Origin: Pseudopyrenochaeta lycopersici | Lineage: Eukaryota > Ascomycota > Dothideomycetes > Pleosporales > Pseudopyrenochaetaceae | Length of the DNA stretch: 64,000 bases | NCBI GenBank assembly: GCA_003313425.1 | Contig: NHZP01000043.1 | Location: 345,773-409,772, forward strand | Reading direction: 5' to 3' | Shown here: positions 40,320 through 50,739 of the stretch, one piece after another | Numbering within the stretch: the stretch's first letter is position 1 | Layout: the number at the start of each line of letters is the position of its first letter | Made by a program: the position numbers and the translations under genes | Notes under the pieces: model-generated | Database searches by the model: none | What the model was told of the DNA's origin: nothing | Seen by the model: only the letters and a program-made list of their open reading frames with translations

Positions 40320-41090
40320 CAGAAAAAAGGGCTTGAAGTACACCGATTAGTCACCATATGGCGGCAACCTGAATGCGCAGCCCAACCAAGATTTCGCACC
40401 ATTCATACGCGCGGATGGGAATATAGGGTCAGGAACGCGATTTGGTTGGACAGCAGCTGACCAAGCGAGCGTCACCTTGCATGAAAGAGCCGTTGAAGAG
40501 CTGGTATTACTTGGCTCACCTCTACCAGCTTGGCAGCAGAAGAGCTGCCCTACACTAGACATTCAACCATCTGCTCAAGCATCAAGAAAGCGGGAAAGAC
40601 GCGACTCAATCGACTTGAACGACTCAAACTCTGCACAGAACCGCGAGCTCATCGACAGTAGCCTGGGCCAATCGCATATCCTCCCTGAAGGATCAACTAG
40701 ATCACGGAAGCCATCTCGCAAAAGCAGCAGCTTCTTTATTAATAAATCCTGGTCAACCTTTGTAACTGCGTCTACTACAGCGCCAAAGACACAATTCCAT
40801 CAAACCAATCTACCACCTGAGCCTCGACTCTATCAAGACGTGATGAAGCTTCCGGTCCCTCACAAACAAGGCTTCATCACAGCCATGCAGCGTGAGATAA
40901 CTGATATCAAGCGCAAACACACCTACAAGACACTTGCATTGAAGCATTTCAATGCTCACGACAACGAGGTTCTGCCACTGCTCTGGTTGTTTAAATACAA
41001 GCTGGACAGTGAAGGATACGTGGCCAAACACAAGGCTAGAATTTGCGTACGAGGCAATCTTCAAACCATAGCTGATAGTCTTATCTATTT
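40320..41090 (+). mobile_element. Ty1/copia retrotransposon fragment (integrase end to start of reverse transcriptase)
   Basis: A plus-strand frame reads an integrase-C-terminal-like stretch (NAQPNQDFAPFIRADG in frame from about 40360), a serine/charged linker, and the first part of an RVT_2 reverse transcriptase: LPPEPRLYQDVMKLP, GFITAMQREITDIKRKHTY, LLWLFKYKLDSEGYVAKHKA and RICVRGNLQT. Reverse transcriptase catalytic motifs, RNase H and LTRs are missing. The fragment ends abruptly near 41090. Confidence 0.75.
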
Positions 41091-41360
41091 TGAATACGTG
41101 GTTGTAGAGCAATTACGTTGTGGAGCGATCGTGTTTTGGTGGGGTGGGCGGAATGGTAATGTGATACGTCAAAGACTGTAGATAGGGATATAGGGCATCA
41201 TCACTATGGTATGCAAGAGATATCGAGTTAACTGATAACATACGGAAGTTCGGGAGTCAAAAGCAATATCAAACCCTCAAACGACGTTTTGGCATAAGTG
41301 TTTTGTTGGAGGTTGCAACTCGCTACAGGAGCCAGATCCATCCTCTCAATTCGACTCAGA

Positions 41361-42736
41361 CTACTGAACATCTATATCATGTTGTACCGTAATTCTAGCT
41401 ACACTATTTAGCGGCGATCCAGCGTCATTATGACTTGTCTTTTTAGGCGTGGACTCCGACCGGTTGATCGTGCTATAGATGCCATAAATGTCACCCTCAT
41501 TTTGCAGGCGTTGGAAATGCTTCTCACGCGGCTTACTCCAGTTGGTACCTCCGATCGTGACGAGCTCGGTTGGGCCCCGACTGCGGTTGTTGGCGCCACT
41601 CTGCGCCGCCTTACTGTTCGTCAAACTGCCAAACTGATGCGAGATCTTGCCTATGAGCGGTCGCAAGGTTGGTAGGCAGGCGCTGATAACTCCGCAGGCT
41701 ACCTCGACAACACACCACGTGCAGGCTTCGGCAAGTGTCCCTTCTAGTGGTTAGCCTTTGAGCCGAGAATCGTGTACACTAGGTGTCTGTTTAGGGGAAG
41801 ACAGTCACTTACACGTCGTGTCGCTCGGATCAAATTCCATGAGAGTCGTGAAGCGGTATATACTGGCGAACAGAACGCTAGGATTGCTCGTTAGGGACGA
41901 ATGACAGTAAGATCCCACCGTAGCAGTAGCGTCAAACTTACAAGCTACCTAGCAAGAATATGAAGCAAAGAGACAGCCTCTGGGCGATGGTGGCATGCAA
42001 CTTCCAGACCGGCCTCATAGGCATGCAAAGGATAGCGACATCCGTCAGGATGTTCGGTATAGCATTGCCGATGAACGAAGCTTTTAGGTTGATACACGTC
42101 CCTTCGATCCATGGCAGCCACGCCTTGCTGATTGGGTTGCACTGGAAGATGCAGACGGCGAGGATGGCGATCCACCAACCGATAACAATGGCGGCCAAAA
42201 TTTTCAGATAGATCTTGAACTCGCGTAATGGGAACAGGCGTCGGTACATTAAGAGAAGAGATAACTTCACAAACAGTACTGCTGTGATGTATATGCACTC
42301 GAAGGCCAGGAGGATCTTGAAGAAGATGACAAGATCGTCCATTAACACTGTGTCAGCGTGCCTTCCGAGGCCATGGGCAATCGCTGGGACAGTCTTGGTT
42401 AGCAAGGGAGTCGACGCAATCGAAGGGCCCTGGGAACACTGGCTTACCGGCATAGTTGAGGGCGCCCGAAGTAAAAACGAATGCCTGCAAATCGTTCTGG
42501 TCAGCTCCGACTCAGACGTTTAGTGACGGAAGGATCGTCGAGCCCACCACACGTACTAGCGCAGCAACTATCATCCAGTCGTCGGCCCCATATGCAGCGC
42601 GGCTGATATAACGTGCCCAGAAGCGCAGGCAAACAAAAAGCGTAGCTAGGACGAGCAATACCGTCGTGACCCTATTTAGTTCGCCACTCTTGTCGTAGGC
42701 GCTATCACGAGCCTGGAGAGTCGCCAGGACATTCAT
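41361..42736 (-). CDS. Fungal rhodopsin-fold integral membrane protein (PTH11/SAT4-like, 367 aa)
   Basis: Five exons, 42736-42557, 42484-42448, 42383-41942, 41877-41813 and 41740-41361; every donor is GT(A), acceptors are AG and phases are consistent. The protein has about seven hydrophobic segments, including VTTVLLVLATLFVCLRFWAR, ECIYITAVLFVKLSLLLMYR, ILAAIVIGWWIAILAVCIFQ and LSLCFIFLLGSFVLFASIY, with the family's YGADDWMI, NYAAIAHGLGRH, CNPISKAW and C-terminal ACTWCVVEVACG-like block (here EACTWCVVEVACG). The C-tail (41361-41660) is hydrophilic and probably cytoplasmic. Length and topology match the Fung_rhodopsin (PF20684) family of putative receptors. Apparently complete. Ligand unknown. 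Confidence 0.87.
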
Positions 42737-43959
42737 CTTATCACGAACGGCCTCCTTAAAAGGTCTCGATGAGTAGTTAAACCCACGGCGGAATCGAGTT
42801 GGAAAATAACATAGCACAACTTATGGCAAGAAGTGAAAACCGACAATCTATATAGTGGCCTATTCCAATGTCAGCTAAATTTGTTTTCCTTTGCGCGACC
42901 TCTGACAATTTCGAGCCAATTTCGTAGAGACAGCGCTGCAATGTAACACTGTCTCCAAACTTCACTAACGATTACTTTTCTCGCAGAGTATGACTCGCAG
43001 GTCAGCAGGGTCCGCGGCAAGTACCGTGGATGGCAATTGGACCGTGAGTAGAAGGGACAAAACTCGCAAAGCCATATAGTGGCTTGCGAAACCAACCTTA
43101 TCATTGTGAACTTGCATGGCGTCTTCACCAACGCGGGGATGGCTCGTTTGATGATGCGATCAAAGTAACTGCTGAAGCATTCAGGTGCATGTAAAAGGGT
43201 ATCGTGAACGGGCTATACAGAAATTTGTGTGGGAAACTGCAGGCTTCTGAGCGCAGTGGCGCGCCTGGATCTAGAGTTTGGTGAGTTTGTCCGCAGCCAG
43301 ACACAACCTTCGGAATTTTGAAGTTAAGTATTTAGAATTCGCGGGGAACGGTAATCCGACGCCAGGAGCCCTAGAACCATTGCACCGGGCGTTAAAAGGC
43401 TCTGCGAAATATGGTCGGCAAACACCTCGTTGGCCAACGTCTGCCTTCAATGTTTCAGGGAACCAGTCCTAGAAGAAAATGCCGCATAGCCAGAAAAAAC
43501 TCCCTTGAAGTTGGTCAAGCACGCGTACAGGACTGTGTGCCGTCTGTAATACGAGCACGGGAATCAGGGGACGTGCTCTGATGGGATTATGACTGAAGAG
43601 TGCTTTATCGGCGATCCTGGGCCAGGGTTTCGGTCGCGATCCTATTGGCTCATTCTGACAGCTACCGGAAGTTAAAATGCCCTTCGCCTCGGGAGATGTA
43701 ATTATGCATCGAGCGCTTTGACCAAATGCTCAATGGCGTCAGAACGCACAACATCGGGCGCACAGGTATTTATCCGAGGCTAAAGCCTTTCAGTAGTCTA
43801 CGGTTATGCTTCCGATTTAGTCGAGACAGGAATCCCAAACGGCGTTGCCCGTGCCGGTTTCCGCAAATAGCGTTCGGAATGATAAGTTAACAGGGTTCCA
43901 CAAGCGAGCGGCCAGCCCCACCAACTTACAGCGCGTTCAACTCTGTTCGAGACGCCACA
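42737..43959. other. Intergenic, nothing recognised
   Basis: Upstream of the rhodopsin-like gene. Several short frames, none with similarity or convincing codon use. Confidence 0.4.
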
Positions 43960-44110
43960 ACAACATAAGACCTGCTGCCACAGTGTATAACATCTTTCGA
44001 ACTACAGTTAGACGCCGATGCGCCGGAACCCAGCCACGACTCGATTGCCAGCCCAATTTGAAGAAGCTAGCTAAGCTAGAGGAGGACGCTCGAAAGTATG
44101 GAAGTGATTT
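43960..44110 (+). pseudogene. Fot1/pogo N-terminal relic
   Basis: A frame within 43845-44156 reads RPAATVYNIFRTTVRRRCAG and DCQPNLKKLAKLEEDARK, lining up with the pogo-1 start (RRAAAVYNIPRRTLRDRRAG, then SQPNSSKLNRHEEDA). Only the helix-turn-helix region remains. Confidence 0.65.
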
Positions 44111-46358
44111 GTTCGCGTGCAGCTGTCTAACCAATCTTATGTCCTGGCATCGCTGATGCTGTTTTCCGCCTTCAGCACACGATTTTTGAAATGGGTGAAA
44201 CCACTGCCTAACTGAATAATCAAGAAACCTATCCTGTCTGCTTCACCTTGCCTATTAAATCAGGTACTTTAACGTTGTCTGCGCAACTTGCTTGTCGAGT
44301 ACGTTAAGGGAATTCTTACCATGCTGAACAGGTTGCCCATATATGACCCGGCGACACACCGACAGATATTTACGTGGACAATCCTTCTCTGCGGTTCTTA
44401 TGGGCGTAAGTTGAACACCACTTCCCGAATATATTGTATCTGTGCCCCAATTTTGATGATTTGTAATTCGACTTGACTGCGTACTGCATCCGAGATTTTC
44501 TCGTGGCTTAGCGTAGAGTCTGCGTAAGCAAGGTCTTGTTGGAGACGATTGATTTCCTCCATTATTCCTTGGATGTTCCCACAAAACCCGTTGCTTGAGA
44601 ACTTATTATTTGCTGCTCCAGTTGTGCACTCCATTTCTTTAGCAACAATTTGAACCCAGCAAATCCCGACCGTGTCTACAGATGATTAGGATGAAAGATG
44701 AATATCGCACAGACTTTCTATCCCTGTCACTTACACCTTCTTTGAATAGATAATCCGGTGGAATGAAGATAAAATGGTGATATGGATGCATATATCCACA
44801 TCAGAATAATCAGTTAAGGTACAAGAGTAGGTCGGAGCGAGCCATGCGTCCTTCAATCCTTGCAATTATTAAGATGATCGAATCATGGTGAAGCGAAACG
44901 ATAGGTCCTTCACTTCGACTGTTGCGCCTGATTGTATGAGACACACCACACAAACCTAAAATTACGTTGTTACTGTTCCCGTTCTGGCCAGGTTTGTAGA
45001 CTAGGTTATCAAAAGTGGTTTGGCAAGGTGGCCGGGAAGTTGAGGTGGCGGAAAATAGGGGGCCGAGCTTACCTTGGGGGCCTAGTTTCTGCCTCCCGGA
45101 GGATTCTTCCGAGCCTATTAATGAATTTGGTGAGCGGCGATCACAGGCAGCTCCTGTGGCTTCCAAGCCACGAACGGAGTGATGGCCGTGCAGCAAAGTT
45201 TACGTGACGTAAGGGAAGGAAACGGGAGAAGAGTTCCGAAAACTTTTATTTTATGCACGAGGCTGCGGCTAACAAGTCAGTTTCTTATTATTTTTCTTCC
45301 TATGACCGTCTTTGTCAAAAAGTGGAATGGTACCATTGCACGATTCAGGTTAGACTTCAAATGACATACTCGAAGTTAAGCGAACGCCAACGTTACTCTC
45401 CTGCCTCCCTTATGATTGCCACTCACCTTATTCATTTTCTCCTGCCCTCTAGCGCTATCTATGTTGAAGCAAGTAATTGTGTTCATATGACATAAGTGCG
45501 TGAGGATATGATCATTGGAGCGAACGTCAATACCGAAAGAAAATAGAAAAGACAACCAACGCCACGCCATATTCTAATGATACATAGCAACAGCCACCAA
45601 CGACCCTACAGTTGCTCTATTACCGTCTATTCGTTATGGCGCTCTTTATAACGTGTTCCACCACCTGATGCACGCGCAACACCATGCAACCAGCAAAATA
45701 ATTGAAGCTGTAGAGGTTCCTAACTAGCTATTCTATATACACGTTGACTCTTATCAAAGAGCAGCTGCCTCATTTCTTTCTTGTTCAATCCTATTGCCCC
45801 TTTTTGTTTTTTACAAGGAGACACATGAACAGGCTGGTAGCGTCGTTCTTGCACGGATCCTAAGCAGGTCTTTTGTATGAGGGAAAAACGCTGGTGGCAA
45901 AGTTGGCCCACTGCCAGTCCGTTCATGAGTCCCCCTTGTATTATGTCTCGGAACCCTCTCCCCGGATATCGCTCTTACCGGGTTAGGCTCTCGTAATTAT
46001 CCCCAAATCTTGTGCCAGTAGCCGCTGTAGGACATGAACCATTTAGAGACTTATTTTCAGGGTCGAGGCAACCCTTACATGAGTCGGGCAAAAGTCAAAC
46101 AAGCGGCATTACTCCTAATTGGCACAACGATATCCCGCTGTCCTGGTTCCGCGGAGCACACAGGTGGAGACCCTGCTTCACTCAGCGCGGGGAACATCGG
46201 CTGGCGTAGAAGCTTAACTTTACGCATTGACTCGTGATATTAGCACACCCATGCAAAAGGCACATTCTATTTAAAAACAATGAATCAGCATCCATCAATA
46301 GAGTACCGACCGCAAGATTATCGTCCCCATTCTTGGTGCGCAGCTGTCGCTGTAAATC
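44111..46358. other. Long stretch without a supported gene
   Basis: The best open frame is 44398-44634 on the minus strand (79 codons, MEEINRLQQDLAYADSTLSH, helical, no family recognised). Others are shorter and look random. No terminal repeats or transposase fragments could be identified. Confidence 0.3.
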
Positions 46359-46790
46359 ATGGATACCAACCATCAAGCACATGAAAGCCAAAGCACCCGG
46401 TTAACTATCGCCCTGGTGATAACCATAGTGATCACATTCATCACTTTTGTTCTTCGTTTATATACTCGTGTTTGTCTACTTCGCAGCACTGGCGCAGAAG
46501 ATTACTGCATTGGAATTGCGATGGTATGTCTCGTTATCCTTGTAGCGCTACGTTTGCACCTAGCATTAATCCTCTAATGTCAGATATTTGCAATCGCAAA
46601 CACTAGCATTTCGGTTGCGCGTACGTCCTCCTTGCCGCTTTGAAATTACTTAGTACCTAATACACTATTAAGAGGCTAAAATTGCACTGGGGAAACATAT
46701 CTGGGCAATTAAACCCGAGGATCTTATGACAAATGCTAAAGTTAGTGCTCCTATATTATATGAATCCGGGTACTTCTCTAATGCTAGTGA
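46359..46790 (+). pseudogene. Truncated fungal rhodopsin-fold membrane protein
   Basis: An N-terminal exon (MDTNHQAHESQSTRL, then a hydrophobic segment and LRLYTRVCLLRSTGAEDYCI) is followed, after GT-AG introns near 46523-46583 and 46622-46674, by IFAIANTSISVA and GLGKHIWAIKPEDLMT-like residues (here ALGKHIWAIKPEDLMTN). These are the first and second segments of the PF20684 family. The similarity stops near SAPILY at about 46760 and the remaining five membrane segments are absent. A GNAT gene follows on the opposite strand. Confidence 0.7.
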
Positions 46791-46950
46791 TCTTATCACA
46801 TTTCGTCTTTTTCAGCTTTCAAACCGAATAAACATAGCCTTTTCAACATGCTCTTATCCGTCTTGTAGATCTAGTTGCATTCTTTCGAGCACTCGGCTCT
46901 CTTCCTCTTCACTCACTATTGCTCAAGCTCTGGCTCTAGCTCTGCCACCA

Positions 46951-47691
46951 TCACCGCTCCCTAACCATACACCCATGCCAATCCACACCCTCCCCACCCC
47001 AAGCCCCCCTATCAAACACCATCTCCCTCACAAGCCTAAACCCCCTCCTCTCGTACACCGTTCTCGCCATCTTCTTCGAATCAACATAGATCCTCAAACC
47101 CTCCCGATCCGCTTTCCGCAAACCCCAATCCAGCAATAGTGTCCCCGCGCCGCGCGTCTGGTGCGATGGATGCGTGGCCAGCATGTTGAGCATGAGGTAG
47201 GGGGTAGACGTGCCCATTACGGAGAGACGGGTGGGTTGGAAGGGGGCGATGAGTGCGGTGCGGACGTCTTGGCGGAGTTCGGGTGGAACGAAGAGTTGGG
47301 CTTCTCTTTTCTCTGGCTCTGGCTCTTTCTCTTGCGAGTTTTTAGGATCTTTTTCATTACCTGCGTGGGAATGAACATCCTTTGCAACATCATCATTACT
47401 CTCTTTCTCGTCTGCATTACACAAACTCCACACTGCAACCGCAATCGTTCTTCCCCCGCCGTCCTTCGGATCGTCCTCGCTCGGCGGAATGTCTGTGTCT
47501 ACAATCTTCCAGTGCCACATGTTCGGCGTTCCAACCTCCCTACTATTATTTTCTGCGAGCCCGCGGATAGAGGATTCGGAGAGCGGTCCTGTGTGCAACA
47601 TATCGTAGGTCGGGCCCGCCCATGCTGCAGCGCGGATGCGAGTAAAGGACAGGCCGTCTGAGGGAGTCATGGGGTGGAGTGTGAGCGGCAT
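46951..47691 (-). CDS. GNAT family N-acetyltransferase (246 aa)
   Basis: Single exon from the ATG of MPLTLHPMTPSDGL. The C-terminal half has the GNAT acetyl-CoA site: LNMLATHPSHQTRGAGTLLL, with Q/R-x-x-G-x-A/G (QTRGAG), followed by WGLRKADREGLRIYVDSK and ARTVYERRGFRLV, the usual beta5/alpha4 blocks. A low-complexity acidic insert (NEKDPKNSQEKEPEPEKRE) separates the halves. Substrate cannot be inferred. Open frame continues upstream without ATG. Appears complete. Confidence 0.85.
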   Translation of the reverse strand: MPLTLHPMTPSDGLSFTRIRAAAWAGPTYDMLHTGPLSESSIRGLAENNSREVGTPNMWHWKIVDTDIPPSEDDPKDGGGRTIAVAVWSLCNADEKESNDDVAKDVHSHAGNEKDPKNSQEKEPEPEKREAQLFVPPELRQDVRTALIAPFQPTRLSVMGTSTPYLMLNMLATHPSHQTRGAGTLLLDWGLRKADREGLRIYVDSKKMARTVYERRGFRLVREMVFDRGAWGGEGVDWHGCMVRER

Positions 47692-48039
47692 TTTGAGAGA
47701 GTGCGTATGTCTCGGCAATGAGTTGATACATATGTGGATTTTTGGCGTATTTAACTGGTTGGTTTTAGAGATGTTGAGGAGTATATGGTGTGAGTCACAT
47801 TGGGTTTGGCTTGATCGTCTACCTTTGATATTCGGAAGAGTTCCACGTGATCTCGGCTAATATCGCATGCACGCGCCTGCAGTCGGCATAATTGAATACC
47901 CATGTACATGCAAATACGCATAACGTGTTTTATAAGCGAGTCGGCCACTTCCCCAACTTTCTGCGACTTTAAAGCTATAACGTCAAGCACCACCGAACCC
48001 ACCGAAAATGCTTGGCGCTACCAACTCAGCTCATTCATT
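47692..48039. other. Intergenic, nothing recognised
   Basis: Presumed 5' flank of the GNAT gene. No supported coding sequence. Confidence 0.4.
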
Positions 48040-49160
48040 ATTAGAACTATCACTATCAACAAGACTAACTGTGCAATAAGTGCTTGCCTCTAGCTCTTCT
48101 GAATCGTCTAGACGTTTTCTACATGTTGTTTTGTTATAGCCAGTGTCTCTACAGTTCCTACAGCGCCAAGCAGCTCGTCAAGGCCCTACTCGATCGTCCT
48201 ATATACGCGCCTTTTTTACTAGATTATTACTTAACGATCTAGTAATACTTAACTCTGCTCCAGGCCTATACTCTAATGTACCTCCCTTCTAGATCTACTT
48301 CTTTTTACGCGATTTCTATATAGTTTGCACTACTAATTGCTCTTTAAGCTCCTTAATACGGGAAGCTTAAAAGTTAAACTAAACTAACAGACTATTACTA
48401 CCTCTAAGAAGCTGCTTATACGTCTCTTAAGCTATTGTCAGATTCAAGGACTATTTGGCTTGATCTTTGATGAATTTTGATGATGAACGTGGTTGATTGT
48501 GTGTTCTCTATTTTCTGCCTTTTTGTGTCCCTCTGCCAAGTGGTTACACCCGAGAGTTTGTGCTACCATCTAGGATCTCGCAACTTGGAGATCGACACAT
48601 GACATCTAACACCCTATCGGGCTTTACGTCTGACAGCTATACTAAGTAATTAAGTAAATTTACTTAATACTAGCTTTAATTAAGAGCTAAATTTGAACAA
48701 ATTGCTTAGAGTCTTTAATTGCTACAGCGTCTCTAGTAGTAGGCTTTAAGGCGGGGTACGGATACTGTAATGGGCTGCGCCCTTTAAGCAGGAGAGGCTT
48801 CGCTACTATCGCACGGGGAAAGAACTCCTTAATCTCCTCTGCCCCCTTTTCTTATTAGCTCGTACAAGTTAGCAGCCAGAGGAGCACGTTCCTCTTCGCT
48901 CGTACGAACATATATATATATCCTCTAAGGATACCTGTAACCTCTTCTCTATCTTTCTCCTTCTGTAGTATAGGACAAATGCACACTCGTTAGTCAGGCC
49001 TCTTCGCCCATAACAGATACGTACATTAAGGCGATCAACCACCCAATTAGGGTCTATAGGAACAAGTCCTAACGCTTTAAAGGCTGCTTTGTAGTTAGCC
49101 TCTGTAAAAACGCGTTCGTACGCGTCTTTAAAGGCTAGTAGAAAGCTGTGAAGATCTTAA
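48040..49160 (-). pseudogene. AT-rich, RIP-like Fot1/pogo relic
   Basis: At the right end the minus strand reads LAFKDAYERVFTEANYKAAF then KALGLVPIDPNWVVDRLN, the block downstream of the DDE core in Fot1 proteins (compare FQATGLVPHSPEVVLSKL in pogo-1). At the left end it reads CRNCRDTGYNKTTCRKR, a zinc knuckle whose His is lost. Between them the sequence is AT-rich with many stops. The catalytic core is absent; the relic is cut at about 49160. It contains a candidate solo LTR. Confidence 0.7.
48436..48611. mobile_element. Candidate solo LTR (copia-like)
   Basis: A 176-bp block, less AT-rich than its surroundings, begins TGTCAGATTC and ends ATCTAACA, so it has TG...CA ends and near-complementary 8-bp tips. 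It interrupts the pogo relic. No clear 5-bp duplication (GCTAT versus CCCTA). Confidence 0.35.
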
Positions 49161-49886
49161 AAGACTAACTGTAAGGATAATCTCTTAGGACCGCAAGGTT
49201 GGTTCACGTCCCGCATCGACGAGCCCTCGGGCTGAACAGCATCACCTCTCGCGCGAATTACCTCACAGACACCCCGGCATGCTACCATCGGTGTCACAAC
49301 ATACTTACAGATCATCAGACAGCCTCGTCCACTGTCGCCCCCACCCCGTGTCGAAGGAGTGGTGCCCCCTCGACACACCCGACAAGGTCTGAGGAGATAC
49401 GCGCAAGAGCTCTCATGCCCAGTAGACTCAACGGCCCGCACGAGTGGAGCATCGCGCTTGTGGAGCTGCGTCACGACGAAATGCCGCTGCCGCTGCGCTT
49501 GGTGGCAGGTCACACCATACAACACGGCCACATAGGAACCTAGTGGACGGCATCATAACACCTAAAGAACATCGGAAATCGGGGAACATATTCTAAGTCC
49601 TGGGGGCACGGGGGCAAGCTAGCATACACGAAAGCTGAACGCTAGGGGGAGACTGAAGGTATTGCGGTCGCAACACACGAGGCAACGCGCCTCTACGAGC
49701 CTTTGGACAATGTTACAGACACAAGGCTTCGATAGAAGCCAGACCACGCAGGGGCAAGGGGACAGCTGGCCGTACCATAGGTATGGTGAAGTGGGGCGGT
49801 GCTGGTTTATCCAACAACGCGTCGGCTCTCCGCCAACCCTCTGCATCCGGGCATAGCTGCGGGAATTGCGGCTGAAACCGAGTAGG
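49161..49886. other. Unassigned, less AT-rich than the neighbouring relic
   Basis: Base composition switches sharply at about 49160-49190, marking a junction. Frames of 114-124 codons exist on both strands but overlap each other and resemble no family. Confidence 0.35.
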
Positions 49887-49910
49887 AATCAATCAATCAA
49901 TCAATCAATC
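49887..49910. repeat. (AATC)6 tetranucleotide microsatellite
   Basis: Six perfect AATC units. Confidence 0.95.
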
Positions 49911-49964
49911 ACCCACCAAAATCGATGCCGCTCACCAAACTCTCTAATTCGCGCGGATCTTCTT

Positions 49965-50160
49965 CGGCATGTTAAGGAATGGTATTCCTGACTTTAAAAC
50001 CTCTAAAAAATCGAGGCTGAAGGGCGCTGCTGAGTAGGCAGGCTACAAGGGGCTCTCATATTTCCATTCCAACCTATTCAAGTACTACGGTGTCAGCAAA
50101 GACCAAGGATGGGCAATCTTAAGAGAGGATAATCCAGAATTTGATCGAGTATAGGCAGAG
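49965..50160 (+). pseudogene. Tc1-3: N-terminal relic of the Tc1-1/Tc1-2 family
   Basis: The plus strand reads TSKKSRLKGAAE, a TAG stop, then SYFHSNLFKYYGVSKDQGWA, matching SYYHSDLFRFYGVSHHQGWA of Tc1-2. No catalytic region follows; the stretch 50161-50739 is unrecognised. Confidence 0.7.
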
Positions 50161-50739
50161 GCATTCAGCTCCTCCTCTAGCCTAGCGCGTGCCACTGAGG
50201 GAGTCGACAATTTCCAGCTCACACCCAGAGCAGAGAACACCTGAAGGGGCGCTTCACTATCACCTAGGCTTCAATTTGATACAGATGCGAGGTGCAGACT
50301 TATCCATGTCTGTGAATGGAGTTGTTTACATGGTTTCGTCCCATCCGGAGTGACTTCTTCTTCGAGGCCGATTCTGCTGCAGCCACCTCCTCTTTGGACG
50401 AGATACTCATATCCTGCGTTGGATTGGCTCACCAAACTGAGCAGGAAATTCCTCTCATAGATCCAGTTCTCGCAACACCCGCTTAAGCTAAGAATACTAT
50501 TCTATCCACTGCCCAACGGCGATTTATTCTTCCTTGGTTGGAAGATTTGATCGCCAAATTTCCCTAGAGATTACTTTGTCATCATCGGCCTTGCACGGCA
50601 TGACTTATGCTCACCATTGTAACAACAAGACAGTCTGCCACATAGACTTCGCCTTGTCACATAGCAGATCACCGATCCCTTCTCTGTTGCCCTATTCGGC
50701 TAGAGCGTGCATTCTTTGGAGCCGAGCATATCCTCTGCT

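Noticed and set aside
49157..49543. Overlapping 124- and 114-codon frames on opposite strands
   Set aside because: They occupy the same bases, resemble nothing, and arise easily in GC-rich sequence.
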